Shown piece by piece: positions 60,955-64,000 of a DNA stretch of 64,000 nucleotides. Under the pieces are notes generated by a model, which was not told the origin of the DNA, searched no databases, and saw nothing but the letters and a program-made list of their open reading frames with translations. Source of the stretch: M3007 sp044347755. GTDB taxonomy: Bacteria > Bacteroidota > Bacteroidia > Chitinophagales > Saprospiraceae. The stretch is taken from assembly GCA_044347755.1 (NCBI GenBank), contig JBIKUE010000005.1, positions 27,825 to 91,824 on the forward strand, given 5' to 3'. Position 1 is the first letter of the stretch. Each line of letters starts with the position of its first letter. The position numbers and the translations under genes were made by a program.

Positions 60955-62079
60955 TTATCCCATTACGGATTTCACTCTCTCGCTAACCACTTTTCCTTCG
61001 TGCGCCACACAAGTAGCCGCCACAATATCGTCTTCCCAATTCAGGGTAAGTTCATTTTTGATCATAATGAGTTTCAGGAAGTTCACGATGTTTTTTCCAA
61101 ACATCACGCTGGCATCCTTCGACACAGATCCGGCGAGATTTGAATCGCCAATAATGGTTACTCCGTGTGGATGAATGGTTTTGCCATTTTCTGTCAACTC
61201 GCAGTTTCCTCCTGTGGAAGCGGCCATATCCACCACAACAGCGCCGGCCTTCATGGCTGCAACCGTTTCTTTTCGAAGTAGAATTGGTGCTTTTCTTCCC
61301 GGGATTTGTGCGGTACAGATAATGACATCCGACCCTACGGCTTTGTCGTGAATGAGCTGGGCTTGACGCTGCTTGAACTCTTCGGTTTGTTCTACAGCAT
61401 AGCCTCCGGCAGACTTGTCGTCTACAGCGCCTTCAACCTCCACGAATTTGGCACCCAAAGAAAGTACTTCTTCTTTAGCGGCTGCACGTACATCAAATGC
61501 TTCAACCACAGCTCCGAGTCGCTTTGCTGTAGCAATGGCTTGCAATCCGGCAACTCCGGCGCCCAGGATGAGCACCTTGGCTGGCTTGATGGTGCCGGCT
61601 GCTGTCATAAACATTGGGAAGAAGGTGGGCAAATGGGCTGCTGCGGTAAGTACAGCCTTGTAACCACCTACAGTTGCCATAGAGGACAGCACATCGAGCG
61701 CTTGAGCGCGCGTGCTACGAGGCGCCATATCCAGGCTGAATCCTGTAGCGTTCGCTTTGAGCAATTGCTCCACGGCTTCTTTGTTTGCCAGCGGATTGAA
61801 CTGGCCGATAACGATCTGTCCGGCAGAGAGTTTTCCAATGGCCGCTGCAGAAAGCGGGTGAATTCTCACCAAAACTTTTGCATTTTTCAAGATGGCATCC
61901 GCATCAGCAACCTCAGCGCCTGCCGCTTCAAAGGAAGCATCATCAAAAAAGGCACTGGCGCCAGCGCCGCGTTCAACCATTACTTTAGTTGCGCCCAGCT
62001 TCAAAATAGCGGGGATGGAATCCGGGGTGACGGCTACGCGTAGCTCGCCGTCTGCTTCTTTCAAAATACCGAGGATCAT
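60955..62079 (-). CDS. pntAA: NAD(P) transhydrogenase subunit alpha, part 1 (NAD-binding)
   Basis: 374 residues, the usual length of the soluble alpha-1 subunit (domain I). ILGILKEADGELRVAVTP is the conserved N-terminus; KVLILGAGVAGLQAIATAKRLGA is the NAD-binding Rossmann motif; AFDVRAAAKEEVLSLGA and VDMAASTGGNCELT are further conserved segments. Supplies NADH-side hydride transfer to PntB. First gene of the minus-strand pnt run, divergent from the GNAT gene (97 nt). A -7-like TACTTTCG lies on the minus strand near 62128. Confidence 0.95.
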   Translation of the reverse strand: MILGILKEADGELRVAVTPDSIPAILKLGATKVMVERGAGASAFFDDASFEAAGAEVADADAILKNAKVLVRIHPLSAAAIGKLSAGQIVIGQFNPLANKEAVEQLLKANATGFSLDMAPRSTRAQALDVLSSMATVGGYKAVLTAAAHLPTFFPMFMTAAGTIKPAKVLILGAGVAGLQAIATAKRLGAVVEAFDVRAAAKEEVLSLGAKFVEVEGAVDDKSAGGYAVEQTEEFKQRQAQLIHDKAVGSDVIICTAQIPGRKAPILLRKETVAAMKAGAVVVDMAASTGGNCELTENGKTIHPHGVTIIGDSNLAGSVSKDASVMFGKNIVNFLKLIMIKNELTLNWEDDIVAATCVAHEGKVVSERVKSVMG

Positions 62080-62176
62080 GTAAGGTGGAGATTCGTTGTT
62101 TAGTTGAATGGATAATTTGGCGGCCCGAAAGTAGCACCTTTTCTAAAAGATAAAAATTCTTTCCCAAATTTGCAGT

Positions 62177-62737
62177 ATGGAAATTATATTTACTACCGTC
62201 AGCACCCCCCAAGAAGTGCAACAGATACTGAATCTTCAGGCTGCCAATCATGTTTCCACAGTATCTCCTGCAACAGCACAGGAACAAGGATTTGTAACCG
62301 TAAAGCATGATCCGGCCGTTTTGCAGCGCATGAATCTGGAAGCCCCCAGTATTATTGCCAAAGATGGGGACCTGGTCGTTGGGTATGCGCTGGTGATGCC
62401 CCGCGAATTTTCAGCTTTTATTCCCATTTTGCAGCCCATGTTTCACCTGCTGGATACGCTTTCCTGGAATGGACTTGAATTGCGCAACCATCAACGCTGG
62501 TTTGTGATGGGGCAGATTTGTGTGGCAGAAGGGTATCGCGGACGAGGTGTTTTTGATGGTATGTATGCTAAAATGAAGGAGGTGTGCCAGAAGGACTATG
62601 ATTTTGTGATCACTGAAATCGCCGTCAGAAACCAAAGATCTACCCGCGCGCACGAGCGGGTAGGGTTTCAAACCATGCATACCTTTTCTGATGCCATTGC
62701 CAATGAAGACTGGAATGTAGTTATTTGGGAGTTTTAG
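62177..62737 (+). CDS. GNAT family N-acetyltransferase
   Basis: 186 residues. MGQICVAEGYRGRGVFDGMY is GNAT motif A with the Q/RxxGxG/A-type acetyl-CoA loop, followed by EIAVRNQRSTRAHERVGF (motif B). Acceptor substrate cannot be predicted. A CAAATTTG element (one mismatch to TAnnTTTG) ends 5 nt upstream, so the transcript may have a very short leader. Single gene between divergent pntAA and convergent nucleoid-associated protein gene, ending 3 nt from the latter's stop. Confidence 0.82.
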   Translation: MEIIFTTVSTPQEVQQILNLQAANHVSTVSPATAQEQGFVTVKHDPAVLQRMNLEAPSIIAKDGDLVVGYALVMPREFSAFIPILQPMFHLLDTLSWNGLELRNHQRWFVMGQICVAEGYRGRGVFDGMYAKMKEVCQKDYDFVITEIAVRNQRSTRAHERVGFQTMHTFSDAIANEDWNVVIWEF

Positions 62738-62740
62738 GGC

Positions 62741-63790
62741 TTATTCTTCGTTATCGTACCAAACCTTATAGTATTTCTTGCCTTTTTCATCATCAAATCC
62801 GCGCTCAATCAGATCCCGGCGTCCATGTACATAAATGTGAAAATTTTTGTCCAGCTTTAATACACTTTTAAACACTTTGGACTCTTTTTTGACAGCCTGA
62901 GTACTGATATCAAACTTATCTTCAAGTGGTACGGCATAAGCGCGGGCATATTCTTCGCGGAATTCCTTGAAAGCTTCTCTTTGCTCTTCCTCCTGGAAAA
63001 GTTGCTGTGAAAAATCATCTACCTCAAACAGGTCGTTTTCCTTGAAATATTCACCTGAACGGTTGAGCAGGTCAATGGTTTCTGTTCGGTCTAACCCAAA
63101 CTTGAAAGGAGCCTTCTGACTGATAAATTCACTGGCCAGGCTGATATGATGCCTGGTATTGAAATAGTTATCTTCAATAGGACGCAACCGGAGGAAATCA
63201 TCCTTCCAAAAAGAACGTTCATCTTTCTTCGTGACGGAATCTACTGCACAAATACGATATCCTTCCGCTTCATCCAGATTAAAAATGATGGCCGCAACTT
63301 GGGGTTTCCCAACCGGTATGCCTTCCAGAATATTTAAAACAAAGGATTCAGCCGTCCTTTCCGTTTTGAAAACCTGATCCTTTTGATCCACCTTCCAAAG
63401 CCCAATGGCCTGAGTAGGCTCTCCTTGCAACATTAAGTCTTCAAAATAAGCCAGAAAAAATTCTCCTCCCTGTACTTTGGGATTTTCACAATGGCCATAC
63501 AGCATTTGGGTAAGGTTAGCGGTTTGATCAGACATCGTCTCCGCATTGCTGAATATTTCCATACAAGCCTGGTAAACAGGATGTTGGCTTACATCCTCTT
63601 CATGATGGAAATAGAAGAACTCCTCTGTTTTCTCAAAAGGTTTTAAAAAAGAGGTAATCAACAACTCTTCTGCAGCGGCATGAACCGGCATAAGGGTATG
63701 CTTGGGTATAACCACCCCTTCATAACGGTTTTTATTGCCCACCCATGTAGCGGCAAAACGAGACAATCTGGCAGCAGAAAAATCTATCAT
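62741..63790 (-). CDS. 37-kDa nucleoid-associated protein (NdpA/YejK-type)
   Basis: 349 residues from the ATG at 63790; a 43-residue upstream extension is rejected because MIDFSAARLSRFAATWVGNK is the family's usual N-terminus. NPKVQGGEFFLAYFED, ALWKV-like LWKVDQ and VHGRRDLIERGFDDEKGKKYYKVWYD near the end are typical. Family members bind DNA non-specifically; exact role is unclear. The C-terminal part has several charged helices (QLFQEEEQREAFKEFREE). Ends 3 nt from the convergent GNAT gene. Confidence 0.85.
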   Translation of the reverse strand: MIDFSAARLSRFAATWVGNKNRYEGVVIPKHTLMPVHAAAEELLITSFLKPFEKTEEFFYFHHEEDVSQHPVYQACMEIFSNAETMSDQTANLTQMLYGHCENPKVQGGEFFLAYFEDLMLQGEPTQAIGLWKVDQKDQVFKTERTAESFVLNILEGIPVGKPQVAAIIFNLDEAEGYRICAVDSVTKKDERSFWKDDFLRLRPIEDNYFNTRHHISLASEFISQKAPFKFGLDRTETIDLLNRSGEYFKENDLFEVDDFSQQLFQEEEQREAFKEFREEYARAYAVPLEDKFDISTQAVKKESKVFKSVLKLDKNFHIYVHGRRDLIERGFDDEKGKKYYKVWYDNEE

Positions 63791-63929
63791 CTGGTATACA
63801 CTGATTTTAACAGTCGCCTGCGACTGCATTGGCGCAAAATTACCAATTGGCCACCCCTCATTTCCAAAATCCATCAAAGAGTTTTCCACAAAATTCGGAA
63901 AAACCGGTTCTTTGCCCACTCAAAGCCGT

Positions 63930-63962
63930 CCACCGTTGGCCGTCTACCGTCCACCGTCTACT
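63930..63962 (+). repeat. Family C repeat (CCGTCYA units) directly upstream of a start codon
   Basis: CCACCGTTGGCCGTCTACCG then TCCACCGTCTACT, ending at the ATG at 63963. Differs by one base over 21 from 15398-15418. Confidence 0.75.
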
Positions 63963-64000
63963 ATGAAAATAGCCATCAACGCACGCTTTCTGCAATCCGG
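63963..64000 (+). CDS. Start of a glycosyltransferase (partial, cut by window end)
   Basis: Only 12 full codons: MKIAINARFLQS. This N-terminus is typical of GT4-like glycosyltransferases of Bacteroidota, which begin MKIAINARFL. Assignment rests on this alone. Confidence 0.4.
   Translation, partial: MKIAINARFLQS

Noticed and set aside
211..63337. tRNA or rRNA genes in the gaps
   Set aside because: No cloverleaf with the conserved T-loop (GTTCRANYC) was seen by eye in any gap; a dedicated scan would be decisive.

Overview
The window looks like chromosomal DNA of a free-living Bacteroidota, probably a Saprospirales-type (Haliscomenobacter/Lewinella-like) organism. This is inferred from several signs: secreted proteins ending in type IX secretion (T9SS) sorting domains, SprB repeats, a TonB receptor with an N-terminal carboxypeptidase-regulatory domain, an N-terminal Cys-motif domain typical of the phylum, TAnnTTTG promoter elements (one with a TTTG box exactly 19 nt upstream), and little Shine-Dalgarno signal. 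No phage, plasmid, transposase, CRISPR array, tRNA or rRNA was found.

Layout. 1-6.6 kb: 3' part of an alpha-2-macroglobulin gene, waaA, an outer-membrane-like protein and a GlcD-type FAD oxidase. 6.7-13.7 kb: three tandem minus-strand T9SS cargo genes mixing HYR-like, dockerin-like and cohesin-like modules; the third is broken by one in-frame TAG. 14-28 kb: xylA, a DUF3667 membrane protein, a CarboxypepD-reg protein, a second very large alpha-2-macroglobulin lipoprotein, two methyltransferases (the second also broken by one in-frame TAG), a DUF697/SHOCT protein and xylB. 28-33.5 kb: a giant propeller + SprB-repeat + OmpA protein. 33.8-42.7 kb: selD, a TonB receptor, hemL, a membrane GT-C-like protein overlapping a HAD phosphatase gene, and a TPR-like/beta-barrel protein. 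42.9-46.1 kb: operon of a Tat-exported Gfo/Idh/MocA oxidoreductase, ApbE and a hydroxypyruvate-isomerase-like protein. 46.1-54.9 kb: rlpA, an M1 peptidase, an imelysin/di-haem lipoprotein pair with a T9SS protein, mtgA and a YugP-type peptidase. 55.0 kb: SRP RNA. 55.2-64 kb: fsa, a DUF2027/Smr protein, an HGSNAT-like acyltransferase, the three-gene pnt transhydrogenase with a DinB gene inside it, a GNAT acetyltransferase, a nucleoid-associated protein and the first codons of a glycosyltransferase.

How genes fit together. Pentose use (xylA, xylB, fsa), envelope building (waaA, mtgA, rlpA), iron/haem-linked lipoproteins and T9SS/OmpA surface proteins dominate. Most coding genes are ordinary for the phylum.

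The least explained structure is intergenic. Six copies of an inverted repeat built from 8-nt units with a TTTACCGC core lie only at gene 3' ends or between tandem genes, and two copies show a compensatory G:C to T:A change. Separate short tandem arrays (7- or 9-nt units, four different sequences) lie immediately upstream of the start codons of seven genes. Two further palindrome families occur between convergent genes. I see no clear-cut new multi-gene system; these repeats and the two TAG-split genes are the best leads.
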